Positions 27,541-36,582 of a DNA stretch of 64,000 nt are shown here, in pieces. The DNA comes from Sphingobacteriales bacterium (GTDB lineage: Bacteria > Bacteroidota > Bacteroidia > Chitinophagales > UBA2359), in contig JADKCK010000050.1 in the NCBI GenBank assembly GCA_016718845.1, forward strand, positions 1-64,000. Direction: 5' to 3'. Position numbers and translations under genes: made by a program. Numbering within the stretch: position 1 is the first letter of the stretch; each line of letters begins with the position of its first letter. The notes below the pieces were generated by a model. The model searched no databases, was not told where the DNA came from, and was given only the letters and a program-made list of their open reading frames with translations.

Positions 27541-28060
27541 GCAATGCCTCAAAAATTGGCAAATTATCTTTACCTTTACGCCACGTTTTTAGCCCTTTCA
27601 CTTATTGTTTATATTATGCTATCACTGCTCGAAAAATACCAGCGTTGGTTAGTACCTATCGCTATTTTTGCCCTATTGCTATCAATTAGTTTTTCGTTTA
27701 AAGGCAGCCAAACCACTTGGATATGGTGCCTTTTGTACCACTTACATTGGTGGCAATAGCTTTGATAGCCGCCAGAGTTTGGGTAATGATTGAACAACAA
27801 AAACAACAAGCAAAAATCAATCAAATTCAACAACATTTGATGGATTTAGCCGAGTCCGCCAAAATGCCTTAGCCAAACTGTCGGCACGCGAAACAGAGGT
27901 ATTGTTAAAAATTGCGCAAGGCAAAACCAATCAGCAAATTGCCAACGAATTGTTTGTAGAATTAAGCACTATCAAAACACATATAAACAATGCCTACAAA
28001 ATATTGGGCATAAACAACCGAAAAGATGCTATAAAAGCCCTAAATGATGCCCCAAAATAG
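27541..28060 (+). pseudogene. Membrane-tethered LuxR-type regulator, two one-base frameshifts
   Basis: Starts at ATG 27541 (MPQKLANYLYLY) and can be followed through three frames. Two membrane helices (about 10-30 and 38-54) come first. After a frame change near 27720 a third helix-like stretch (VPLTLVAIALIAARVWVMIEQQ) leads into a short coiled coil (QQKQQAKINQIQQHLMDLAE). After a second change near 27845 the LuxR helix-turn-helix follows intact: LSARETEVLLKIAQGKTNQQIANELFVELSTIKTHINNAYKILGI, ending at TAG 28058. The frames run 1, 3, 2, consistent with two missing single bases. Reconstructed length about 173 residues. A membrane anchor on a GerE-type DNA-binding domain suggests direct sensing at the membrane. 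Sequencing error is at least as likely as gene loss. Confidence 0.78.
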
Positions 28061-28110
28061 GGTGGATACACAATTCCACCTATGTTACACCTTTTATCCA
28101 CCCACAAATA

Positions 28111-28143
28111 TTTGGAAACGGGTGTTGCCGTATGGTATCTTTG
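28111..28143 (+). promoter_or_regulatory. Bacteroidota-type promoter
   Basis: TTG at 28112-28114, a 21-base spacer and TATCTTTG at 28136-28143, matching the -33/-7 consensus. It would drive the small membrane protein starting at 28175. Confidence 0.75.
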
Positions 28144-28174
28144 CATCGTTCAATCATTTTAAAAGTTTTTACGT

Positions 28175-28540
28175 ATGCAAGCAAAAATTTCATCTTCGGT
28201 TATTTTGGGCATTATTGTTTTTGTAGCCCTTGTTCCTATGTGCTTTTTTATTGGCAACAATAAAGCGGTTTATTTACTTACCGCTAACTACAGTTGGTTA
28301 GCTTGGGTTGCGGCTGTGTTAGCTATGGCTTTATGTGCCTTTTTTCGCAATTATTTTTCGTTGAAACAGTTAACGGCTTTGTGCATTTTTTTTGTAGTAG
28401 TGCCTTTATCTTTTCGGTTTAATGGGCAACACCTCTATTTTGTATTTATGAGCCATGCCCCCGCCTTGGCTACTGCCTATTGGTCAACGGCATTGGGTTT
28501 GGGTATTAAATGCTACAAAAAAAACAAAACAACCATTTAG
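28175..28540 (+). CDS. Small membrane protein, unknown
   Basis: 121 residues and almost entirely hydrophobic, with four predicted membrane helices (about 8-26, 38-56, 64-80 and 92-110) separated by short loops, and a basic C-terminus (KCYKKNKTTI). No family recognised and no catalytic motif visible. It has its own promoter (28111-28143) and is followed by a hairpin, so it is a one-gene unit. Confidence 0.6.
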   Translation: MQAKISSSVILGIIVFVALVPMCFFIGNNKAVYLLTANYSWLAWVAAVLAMALCAFFRNYFSLKQLTALCIFFVVVPLSFRFNGQHLYFVFMSHAPALATAYWSTALGLGIKCYKKNKTTI

Positions 28541-28563
28541 TTGTTAACCCGCTTTACCTTACA

Positions 28564-28607
28564 CAACCCAAAGTACGGTCACTGCCTTGTGCAAGTACTT
28601 TGGGTTG
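28564..28607 (+). terminator. Hairpin after the small membrane protein
   Basis: 13-base stem CAACCCAAAGTAC/GTACTTTGGGTTG with an 18-base loop. The T tract is weak (CTTAAAAT), so termination is probable rather than certain. Confidence 0.55.
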
Positions 28608-28689
28608 CTTAAAATAGGCTGTTTATTGGCAGATGCCATACCACAGTTAGTATTTTATTGAATTTAAATCACCTATTTTATTGTTAAAA

Positions 28690-29986
28690 ATGATACACTC
28701 TACTACTGCTCGTGTATGCGTAATTGGTGCTGGTTGTTCGGGCATTACTGCCGTCAAAAACCTATTGCAAGTAGGTTTAACAAATGTGGTATGCTACGAA
28801 AAGGGCAATCAGATAGGTGGCAATTGGGTTTATTCGCCGCAAATAGGGCATTCAAGTGTATTTTCAAGCACCCACATCATCAGCTCTAAAAATTTGTCGC
28901 AATTTGCCGATTACCCCATGCCCGCCGATTATCCCGATTATCCATCGCACAAACAGCTATTAACGTATTTTCAAAATTATGCACACCATTTTGGGGTAGA
29001 TAAACACATACGCTTTAACACCAGCGTAGTTAGCGCGCAACCTATCAACAATAATCGTTGGCAAATACGTTTAGCCGATAATAGCACCGAAGAATTTGAC
29101 TATTTGTTAGTTGCAAGCGGGCATCATTGGAACCCACGAATGCCCCACTATCCGGGTAATTTTGAGGGGCAACTACTTCATTCGCACGAGTTTAAAACCA
29201 CCGAACCGTTTAAAGACCAACGAGTTTTGGTGATTGGCGGCGGCAATTCGGCTTGCGATTGTGCCGTTGAAACCTCGCGGGTATCGTCGTTTACGGCTAT
29301 TAGTATGCGGCGCGGCTATTATATTGTGCCTAAGTTTATGCTTGGTGGTTTGCCTACCGATGTATTAAACCAACGCATGTTATGGGTACCCGAATGGCTG
29401 CGTGGAAAACTGCAAAAAATTGCGTACCATTTAATTGTTGGCGATTTGGCACAATATGGTTTGCAGCGCCCCAAACATAGCTTATTGGAAGCCCATACCA
29501 CCCTAAACTCCGAGTTATTGTATATGCTGCGACATGGCAAGGTAGCAGCTCGCCGCGATATTGCCCGATTTGAGGTAAAACTGTGCATTTACCGATGGTA
29601 TTGCCGAACAATACGATGCTATTATTGCCGCTACGGGTTATCAAATTACGTTTCCGTTTTTCGATACCTCGCTTATTAATTATACCGAAGGCGATGTGCC
29701 TTTATATTTACGCACCTTTCATCCACAAATGCACCACTTATTTTTTATTGGTTTGGTACAACCTATGGGCTGTATTTGGCCCCTTAGCGATGCACAATCA
29801 AAATTGGTAGCCAATTACATAATAGGCAACTATAAACTGCCCACTGACATGAGCAAATTAATAAAAGAAGATGTTGACTCTATAAAAAGGCAGTACATAA
29901 AAAGCTCGCGCCATACCATAGAGGTAGATTACCATAAACATCTTAAAGAACTACAAAACGAACTACCCAAAGCATCTGCTTTGTAG
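28690..29986 (+). pseudogene. Flavin-containing monooxygenase, frameshifted near 29580
   Basis: From ATG 28690: FAD-binding Rossmann motif CVIGAGCSGITAVKNL at the N-terminus, FEGQLLHSHEFK (the FMO/BVMO identifying motif), and the NADPH-binding motif VLVIGGGNSACDCAVETS. The frame is lost after residue 295 (FEVK) and recovered in the next frame as FTDGIAEQYDAIIAATGYQITFPFFD, containing the ATGY motif, through to TAG at 29984. The shift equals two missing bases and fits two short homopolymers (AAAA at 29577 and TTT near 29590). Reconstructed length about 433 residues, normal for the family. Oxygenates soft nucleophiles or ketones; the substrate is unknown. Probably an intact gene with consensus errors. 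Confidence 0.82.
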
Positions 29987-30137
29987 AAGAGTTAATGTAG
30001 GGTTAAACTACGTTTGCCGAACTTATGGGGCGTTTTGGGTCAAAATTTTTGATTTGTCACCAATGCTTGCAACCATTTTGTGCTTTTGAGCATCTACCCC
30101 AAACAAGCTTTTTATTTTTTTTGCCTCAAAATATTTT

Positions 30138-31145
30138 ATGAAACCAATTTTATCGCTGCTTTTTTTACTAATAACCCCTTATTTACAAGCGCAAGTAACA
30201 AATGTTTACGAATTTCTAGACCTATCGCCGTCGGCACGCATAACGGCTTTGGGCGGGCTACAAATTGCCGTAGTAGATAAAGATTTGGGCTTGGCAGCGC
30301 AAAACCCTGCCTTGTACAATGCCCAAATGCACAATCAACTGTTAGCATCGCATAGTTTGTATTTGGCAGATATTGGGCATGGATATGTGGGCTATGCTCG
30401 GCAAATTGACACCACACACCATATAACGGTAGGTGGCGGGCTTAACTATGTGTCGTATGGTAATTTTGACCAAACCGACGAGTTTGGTAATATAACAGGC
30501 AGCTTTAAAGCGGGCGAGTATGCACTGCAGTTGGGTGGAGCTTGGCAACACAACAATTTGTCGTTGGGGGCATCGTTAAAGTTCATTCTTTCATCGCTCG
30601 AAAGCTACAACTCGTTTGGTATTGCCACCGATTTAGGGGCTACTTATCATCTGCCCAAACAAAATTACACTTTTTCGTTGGTGCTGCGCAATATAGGCGG
30701 GCAGGTTACCACCTATGCCAACACCCGCGAGCCGCTTCCGTTTGATATACTGTTGGGCGCTTCGCATCGGTTTACGCACTTGCCCTTCCGTATATCAATA
30801 ATGGCACACGACCTTACCCGCTGGAATATTCGCTACCCGCGCAACAACAACAACATTATTGTATTAGGTGCCGATACCACATCCAAAGAAAAAACCTATT
30901 TTGTTGACAACCTTTTTCAACACCTAAATTTTAATGCCGAGTTGTATTTGGGTAAAGCACTATGCCTGCGTGCTGGTTATAATCACCAACGCAAACAAGC
31001 TATGGCATTAAACAGTTTCCGCACAATGGGCGGTTTTTCGTTTGGCGGTGGCATTCGTATCAAACGCATCGCCATCGATTATGGACGTGCCATTTATCAC
31101 CCATCAAGCTCCGACAACCATTTTAGCTTTATGTTTAGCTTTTAA
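30138..31145 (+). CDS. porQ: Type IX secretion system protein PorQ
   Basis: 335 residues with a signal peptide (about 1-18, LQAQ). The N-terminus NVYEFLDLSPSARITALGG, then DKDLGLAAQNPALYN, is the PorQ signature. The rest is a PorP/PorV-like 14-strand outer-membrane barrel ending in FSFMFSF with a terminal Phe. PorQ takes part in the outer-membrane step and sorting of type IX cargo together with the PorV/U/Z attachment complex. No other T9SS core gene lies in the window, but possible cargo does: the propeller protein next to it (31522-32761) and the proteins at 42310 and 48165 have sorting domains. Strong support for a type IX system in this organism. Confidence 0.88.
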   Translation: MKPILSLLFLLITPYLQAQVTNVYEFLDLSPSARITALGGLQIAVVDKDLGLAAQNPALYNAQMHNQLLASHSLYLADIGHGYVGYARQIDTTHHITVGGGLNYVSYGNFDQTDEFGNITGSFKAGEYALQLGGAWQHNNLSLGASLKFILSSLESYNSFGIATDLGATYHLPKQNYTFSLVLRNIGGQVTTYANTREPLPFDILLGASHRFTHLPFRISIMAHDLTRWNIRYPRNNNNIIVLGADTTSKEKTYFVDNLFQHLNFNAELYLGKALCLRAGYNHQRKQAMALNSFRTMGGFSFGGGIRIKRIAIDYGRAIYHPSSSDNHFSFMFSF

Positions 31146-31179
31146 TTCAAGCAAAAAATACTTTGCATTGGTATAGTAA

Positions 31180-31510
31180 ATAAAAAAAACACAACAAGAG
31201 ACACGGAGAACACAGAGGAAAGAAATCTCCGTGTTCTCTGTGTCTCCGTTAATAAACTAAAAAACAAAAATCTCGAGCCTCCGTTGTAAACAAAAACAAC
31301 AAGAGACACGGAGAACACAGAAAAAAAATCTCCGTATCCTCTGTGTCTCCGTTTAAACTAAAAACAAAATCTCCGAGACTCCGTTGTAAAATAAAAAAAC
31401 AACAAGAGACACGGAGAACAAAGAGAAAAAAAAATCTCCGTGTTCTCCGTGACTCCGTTGTAAACTAAAAAAACAAAAATCTCCGCGTCTCCGTTGTAAA
31501 CTAAAAAAAA
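31180..31510. repeat. Cluster of inverted GAGACACGGAGAACACAG repeats
   Basis: Three copies of an arm AACAAGAGACACGGAGAA each face a CTCCGTGTTCTCTGTG-like arm, forming imperfect hairpins (about 31195-31250, 31300-31352, 31403-31458). Further single arms (CTCCGAGACTCCGTTGTAAA and similar) lie between. A single dispersed copy lies at about 58344-58372. No coding potential. Confidence 0.85.
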
Positions 31511-31521
31511 CAACACATCAA

Positions 31522-32761
31522 TCAATTACCTATTTTCACCACTTTTTTAACCGTCCTATTATTTGCACTTTGCACCACTACCCAATAACAAGCATTGGGC
31601 AAGTTTTGGGTGTTAAATATAGCAAACTTGTTTGTGGTAGCATAAATAACCCGACCTGTTCCGTCCAACAGTTGTATGCTGTTTTGGGCGGAACTATTGG
31701 TTTGTACACTTAGGTAGTTACTAATGGGGTTTGGATAAACAGTAATTTCGGGTACTACCTCTTCTCCTATTCCATCTACAAAAGGAGCCGTAAACCGACA
31801 CAAAACTACGCCATTTTGCGTACCCAACCATGCCTCGGTATCGGTTTGCAGTGCAATGCTGCTAATATGGTTGTTAGGCAAAGCACTATTGTTGGTATTT
31901 ACATTGAGCCAAGTATTGGTTGGTATGGTAAAAATAACTAAACCGGTATCGGGTGTGCCTATCAAAACTTGCTGTTTGGTGTTGGTCTCAACGGTATTTA
32001 GGTAGTTGCTTGGTATGTTGCTGTTAAGTGTGGTATAAGTTTGGAAACTGTTGGGCGGCACAAACGACGTTAAACCATGAAAAGGCGATGCCAACCAAAT
32101 GGTATTGCCACTACCCAATGCCATTGCCAAAATAGTGTTGTCGGGTAGATTTGAGTTGGCACCTGTTAGCGCAAAAAAATCGTTGTTATTATAGCCCACC
32201 AAACCCGTATTTATGGTGCTAAACCAAGGTTGTTGGTTGGCATCAAACACAATATCGGTTACATTATTAAGGGTAACGGCTGGGGTATTAAAAAAGTAAA
32301 TTGTCCAATTGCCCATAGCATCTAATACCGACACGCCACCCGATGTAGATAACCATTTTTGTTGTTCTGCATCAATGTAAATATTGCGCACAAAACTATC
32401 GTTTAGCAGGCTATTGTTGGTGGTAAAAGCCTGCCACGTGTTGCCGTTATACATTGCCAAGCCTGCGGTATAAGTACCCACCCAAACGCTATTGTCCAAA
32501 TCTATTGCAACAGCCCTAATCTGATTGTCTAATAAACCGCTGTTTTCGGTCGTAAAAAACTTGCCAGTTATTGTTGGTCAAGTCACTTGCCAAACCATTA
32601 TCGGTGCCAATCCATAAGGTATTTTGGGCGGCATTAAACGCTAAACATCTAACCACATCGGACGGCAAAGGCGAGTTAGCCATGTTGTAATGCTGACTTA
32701 CGGTTTGTGCAAATATCGTTTGGGTATAGCAAAAAACAAGTGCAAAATAAAGTTTTTTCAT
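31522..32761 (-). pseudogene. Two-component-regulator-propeller protein with a type IX sorting domain, one frameshift
   Basis: Starts at ATG 32761 (MKKLYFALVF, signal peptide to about residue 18, IFAQT) and ends at 31522. Seven or so propeller blades of the reg_prop type follow (LWIGTDNGL, VWVGTYTAGLAMYNGN, WLSTSGGVSVLD, PWFSTINTGLVGYNNN, IWLASPFHGLTSF, VLIGTPDTGLVIF, AWLGTQNGVVL). The C-terminus PEITVYPNPISNYLSVQ to KKVVKIGN is a type IX Por sorting domain. An extra T near 32550 (six Ts where five fit) breaks the frame: the correct reading is VFTTENSGLLDNQIRAVAID. About 413 residues when repaired. Surface-exposed and predicted to bind or display; no enzyme domain. The octamer array abuts its upstream side. 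Confidence 0.85.
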
Positions 32762-32833
32762 GATAATAAAGGATTGGTAATTAAATAGATGATGATTTGT
32801 GCGAAAAAATCCAACAAAAGAGGTATTTTTGTG

Positions 32834-33006
32834 ACGATGTTGTGATGTTGTGATGCTGCGATGTGGCGATGTAGTGATGTAGCGATGTAGTGATGTAGCG
32901 ATGTAGTGATGTAGCGATGTTGTGATGTAGCGATGTAGCGATGCTGTGATGTTTCGATGTTGTGATGTAGCGTGGCGGTGTTGAAAAACAACAGCGGGGG
33001 GGGGGG
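32834..33006. repeat. Octanucleotide array (GATGTAGC/GATGTAGT) ending in an 11-base poly-G
   Basis: About 18 consecutive or near-consecutive 8-base units with conserved GATGT and three variable bases (AGC, AGT, TGT, TTC, GGC). It ends at a run of 11 G at 32996-33006, the longest homopolymer in the window. On the minus strand it lies 70 bases ahead of the propeller gene. His/Thr-rich ORFs across it are translations of the repeat, not genes. Confidence 0.9.
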
Positions 33007-33034
33007 CTGGAGTGCGAAAATGCGCATTTTGTGA

Positions 33035-34556
33035 TGTGGTGTTTCGATGTGTTGAAAACAAACATAGCTAGTGTAGGTCTATGTAACTATGTCAATCTAT
33101 GTATCTATGTGTCGAAAAATCAGCGTTCCATTTTGTGATGTGCGATGTTTCGATGTGTTGAAAACAAACATAGCTAGTGTAGGTCTATGTACCTATGTCA
33201 ATCTATGTATCTATGTGTCGAAAAATCAGTGTTCCATTTTGTGATGTTTCGATGTGTTGAAAACAAACATAGCTAGTGTAGGTCTATGTAACTATGTCAA
33301 TCTATGTATCTATGTGTCGAAAAATCAGCGTTCCATTTTGTGATGTTTCGATGTTTCGATGTGTTGAAAACAAACATAGCTAGTGTAGGTCTATGTAACT
33401 ATGTCAATCTATGTATCTATGTGTCGAAAAATCAGCGTTCCATTTTGTGATGTAGCGATGTTTCGATGTGTTGAAAACAAACAACAGGGTGCGTGTAAAT
33501 CGGTTATGGTGGTGACATGTGTCGACGGTCCTTTTGTGATGTTTCGATGTGTTGAAACAACATAGCTAGTGTAAATCTATGTAACTATGTCAATCTATGT
33601 ATCTATGTGTCGAAAAATCAGCGTTCCATTTTGTGATGTTTCGATGTTTCGATGTGTTGAAAACAAACATAGCTAGTGTAGGTCTATGTAACTATGTCAA
33701 TCTATGTATCTATGTGTCGAAAAATCAGCGTTCCATTTTGTGATGTAGCGATGTTTCGATGTGTTGAAAACAAACATAGCTAGTGTAGGTCTATGTAACT
33801 ATGTCAATCTATGTATCTATGTGTCGAAAAATCAGCGTTCCATTTTGTGATGTTTCGATGTTTCGATGTGTTGAAAACAAACATAGCTAGTGTAGGTCTA
33901 TGTAACTATGTCAATCTATGTATCTATGTGTCGAAAAATCAGCGTTCCATTTGTGATGTTTCGATGTTTCGATGTGTTGAAAACAAACCAGCTAGTGTAG
34001 GTCTATGTAACTATGTCAATCTATGTATCTATGTGTCGAAAAATCATAGTTCCATTTTGTGATGTAGCGATGTTTCGATGTGTTGAAAACAAACATAGCT
34101 AGTGTAGGTCTATGTAACTATGTCAATCTATGTATCTATGTGTCGAAAAATCAGCGTTCCATTTTGTGATGTAGCGATGTTTCGATGTGTTGAAAACAAA
34201 CATAGCTAGTGTAGGTCTATGTACCTATGTTAATCTATGTATCTATGTGTCGAAAAATCAGTGTTCCATTTTGTGATGTTTCGATGTGTTGAAAACAAAC
34301 ATAGCTAGTGTAGTGTCTATGTAACTATGTCAATCTATGTATCTATGTGTCGAAAAATCAGCGTTCTATTTTTTGATGTTGCGATGTGGGGATATGGTGA
34401 TGTTGTGAAAACAAACATAGCTAGTGTAGGTCTATGTACCTATGTCAATCTATGTATCTATGTGTCGAAAAATCAGCGTTCTATTTTTTGATGTTGCGAT
34501 GTGGCGATTAGCCTGTAGCTTGCAGCTTGGTTCGATGTAGCGATGTGATGATGAAT
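33035..34556. repeat. Satellite-like array: 13 copies of a ~106-bp unit
   Basis: The landmark CATAGCTAGTGTA occurs at 33063, 33169, 33268, 33375, 33561, 33668, 33775, 33882, 33988 (degenerate), 34094, 34201, 34300 and 34416. Spacing is mostly 106-107; two intervals are 99, exactly one octamer shorter. Each unit has a CTATGT-rich half (four CTATGT words 8-9 bases apart), then TGTGTCGAAAAATCAGCGTT, then TTGTGATG followed by one to three TTTCGATG/TAGCGATG octamers and TGTTGAAAAC. The 186-base interval at 33375-33561 holds a diverged copy with novel sequence. No ORF is conserved in phase. Confidence 0.93.
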
Positions 34557-34585
34557 TAAAACAATCTTTAAATTTCCCCAAAAAT

Positions 34586-35701
34586 ATGCCTAGCAATTTA
34601 CACCTTATATCTTTTGATGTGCCACACCCACCCGATTACGGTGGAGTGGTAGATGTGTTTTACCGCATAAAAGCATTGGCAGAATTAGGCATTAAGATAC
34701 ATTTACATTGTTTTGAGTACGGTAGGGGACAATCCGACGAGTTAGAACGGTATTGCCAAACAGTTACTTATTATCAGCGGCACACGGCTTGGTCGTCGGT
34801 ATGGCAGCCGCATATTGTGGCATCAAGAAGCAACAAGCAGTTGTTAAAAAACCTATTGACCGATGATTTTCCGATACTATTCGAGGGCATACACACCTGT
34901 GCTTTTTTAGACCATGATAGTTTAGCCAATCGTTTAAAATTGGTTAGGTTGCACAACATCGAGGCTCATTATTATAGCTACCTTGCCCAAAACGAACCTA
35001 ACTTGCTGCGCCGCGCCTATTTTAGCTCCGAGGCATTTAAACTACAACATTTTGAGCGCAAATTAGTCGCTGCACAACATTTATTAACCATTTCGCCCAA
35101 CGACTTTGCTTATTTTAGCCCCTTATTTGGGCAAAAGGTGCATTACATACCCGCTTTTCATGCCCACAACGAGGTAGTTAGCCCAATCGGTAGAGGGCAG
35201 TTTGCTTTGTATCATGGCAATTTATCGGTGAACGAAAACTACCAAGCCGCCATGTTTTTGGCAAACCAAGTTTTCAACGACCTGCAAATACCACTTATTA
35301 TTGCCGGTAAAAATCCGCACATTAATTGGTTTAATGCCCTACAAAAGTACAGCCACATTGAGCTATGTGTTAACCCATCAGAGCTAGAACTGTTTGAGCT
35401 AATGCAAGATGCACACCTGCATGTATTGCCTACTTTTCAGCCAACAGGCATAAAGCTAAAACTATTACATGCCCTTTATACGGGTCGTTTTTGCTTGGTG
35501 AACAACTTAATGGTGCAAAATACTGGCTTAGAATCTCTTTGCAGCGTTGCCAACTCGCCCACCGAATTTAAGGCAAAGGTACAACAATTATTTGAACTTG
35601 ACTTTACCCAAGATTTATTAAACACCCGAACCGCATTGCTACAAACCACCTTTAGTAACCTAAACAATGCCCGCAAAATTGTGGATTTGTTGAGAGAGTG
35701 A
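34586..35701 (+). CDS. Glycosyltransferase, GT4-like (GT-B fold)
   Basis: 371 residues, no signal peptide. N-terminal half: LHLISFDVPHPPDYGGVVDVFYRIKALAELG, the opening of a GT-B glycosyltransferase that binds the acceptor. C-terminal half: PIGRGQFALYHGNLSVNENYQAAMFL, IAGKNPHINWF, then the nucleotide-sugar region ELFELMQDAHLHVLPTFQPTGIKLKLLHALYTGRFCLVN, where the E of the usual E-x7-E motif is replaced in part (G-x-K-x-K-x-L-x-A). Resembles GT4/GT1-like enzymes of cell-surface polysaccharide synthesis; donor and acceptor unknown. It stands alone after the 106-bp array, whose last octamers end 30 bases before the ATG. Confidence 0.8.
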   Translation: MPSNLHLISFDVPHPPDYGGVVDVFYRIKALAELGIKIHLHCFEYGRGQSDELERYCQTVTYYQRHTAWSSVWQPHIVASRSNKQLLKNLLTDDFPILFEGIHTCAFLDHDSLANRLKLVRLHNIEAHYYSYLAQNEPNLLRRAYFSSEAFKLQHFERKLVAAQHLLTISPNDFAYFSPLFGQKVHYIPAFHAHNEVVSPIGRGQFALYHGNLSVNENYQAAMFLANQVFNDLQIPLIIAGKNPHINWFNALQKYSHIELCVNPSELELFELMQDAHLHVLPTFQPTGIKLKLLHALYTGRFCLVNNLMVQNTGLESLCSVANSPTEFKAKVQQLFELDFTQDLLNTRTALLQTTFSNLNNARKIVDLLRE

Positions 35702-35794
35702 GTTTGATGAAAAAAGAGGAAGGTAGCACCCGCTTACCGAACTAAAGCTAGTGTTTGTTTTGTTCTTATGATTATCAACCTTTAATAATACCAA

Positions 35795-36295
35795 ATGCCT
35801 CCTGTGATTACTCGTCCTTTAAAATCGCCCTTTCATCGGTTTTTACTTATTGTTTTTGTTGTTACCAGCTTTGGTAGTTTGGGGTTGTATGCCATTTATA
35901 AAGCCAACGTAGTTTCCCGAAATTTAGAAATACTACAACTTACTGTAACTAATAAGTACATCTCGAAGCTAAACAACGGAACTTATTCGCTGAACTTTGA
36001 AGCTTTAGAAAGTAATAAAGTGTATGGCATTTCGATAGGTAGAAACATAAGTATCTACGATAGTATTTTGATAAAATCCATCAGTTTAAACCAAAAATAC
36101 CTTTTCTATATCGAGCGTAATTTTTTTACTAATAAACCCGAGCCATTGGGCATCAGTAAAATAACTAACTTAGCAGATTACGTTTTTTACCAAAAAAACT
36201 ATTCCTATTACAGTTTCATGGGATTTTTTTTCTTGTCTATGTCTGCACTAATGTTTATTATGTACTATACAAGCAACAAAAAGAGTTACTGCTAA
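35795..36295 (+). CDS. Hypothetical protein with two membrane helices
   Basis: 166 residues. Membrane helix at about 15-36 (FLLIVFVVTSFGSLGLYAIY), an extracytoplasmic middle domain of about 95 residues rich in Asn/Ser/Ile with strand-like segments (GTYSLNFEALESNKVYGISIG), and a second helix at about 138-158. No family recognised. Possibly monocistronic; a GGCT or CGGATT type repeat rather than a clear terminator follows at 36410-36460. Confidence 0.6.
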   Translation: MPPVITRPLKSPFHRFLLIVFVVTSFGSLGLYAIYKANVVSRNLEILQLTVTNKYISKLNNGTYSLNFEALESNKVYGISIGRNISIYDSILIKSISLNQKYLFYIERNFFTNKPEPLGISKITNLADYVFYQKNYSYYSFMGFFFLSMSALMFIMYYTSNKKSYC

Positions 36296-36582
36296 AAACG
36301 TCCTTACAAAAGACGCAAACCTAAATAAACAACGGCTGTCTCAATAACCTTTAAACGCTCGCAAGACGAGGCTATTATCCTATCCACAAAATTTGTTGCA
36401 GTACACATTTTCTAAAATCTGTGTATAATCCGTAAAAAATCCGTGTCCTTTTGTGCGTAACATAAGTAGGTAATTACAAAATCGTTTTTCGTTTTGGTTT
36501 TTAACTTGTAACTTTGCGGCTTCAAACTAGTAGTTTAGCTGTAAACTAAGGTTTCATTTATTCATTACATAACGTTAAAAAA

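Noticed and set aside
32516..33061. A 181-residue His/Thr-rich protein extending the propeller gene upstream
   Set aside because: The upstream part is translated octamer repeat and poly-G. The real start, with its signal peptide, is the ATG at 32761.
33035..34556. CRISPR array
   Set aside because: The spacing is about 106 bases and whole units, including the 'spacers', are nearly identical, with no cas genes nearby. This is tandem satellite DNA.
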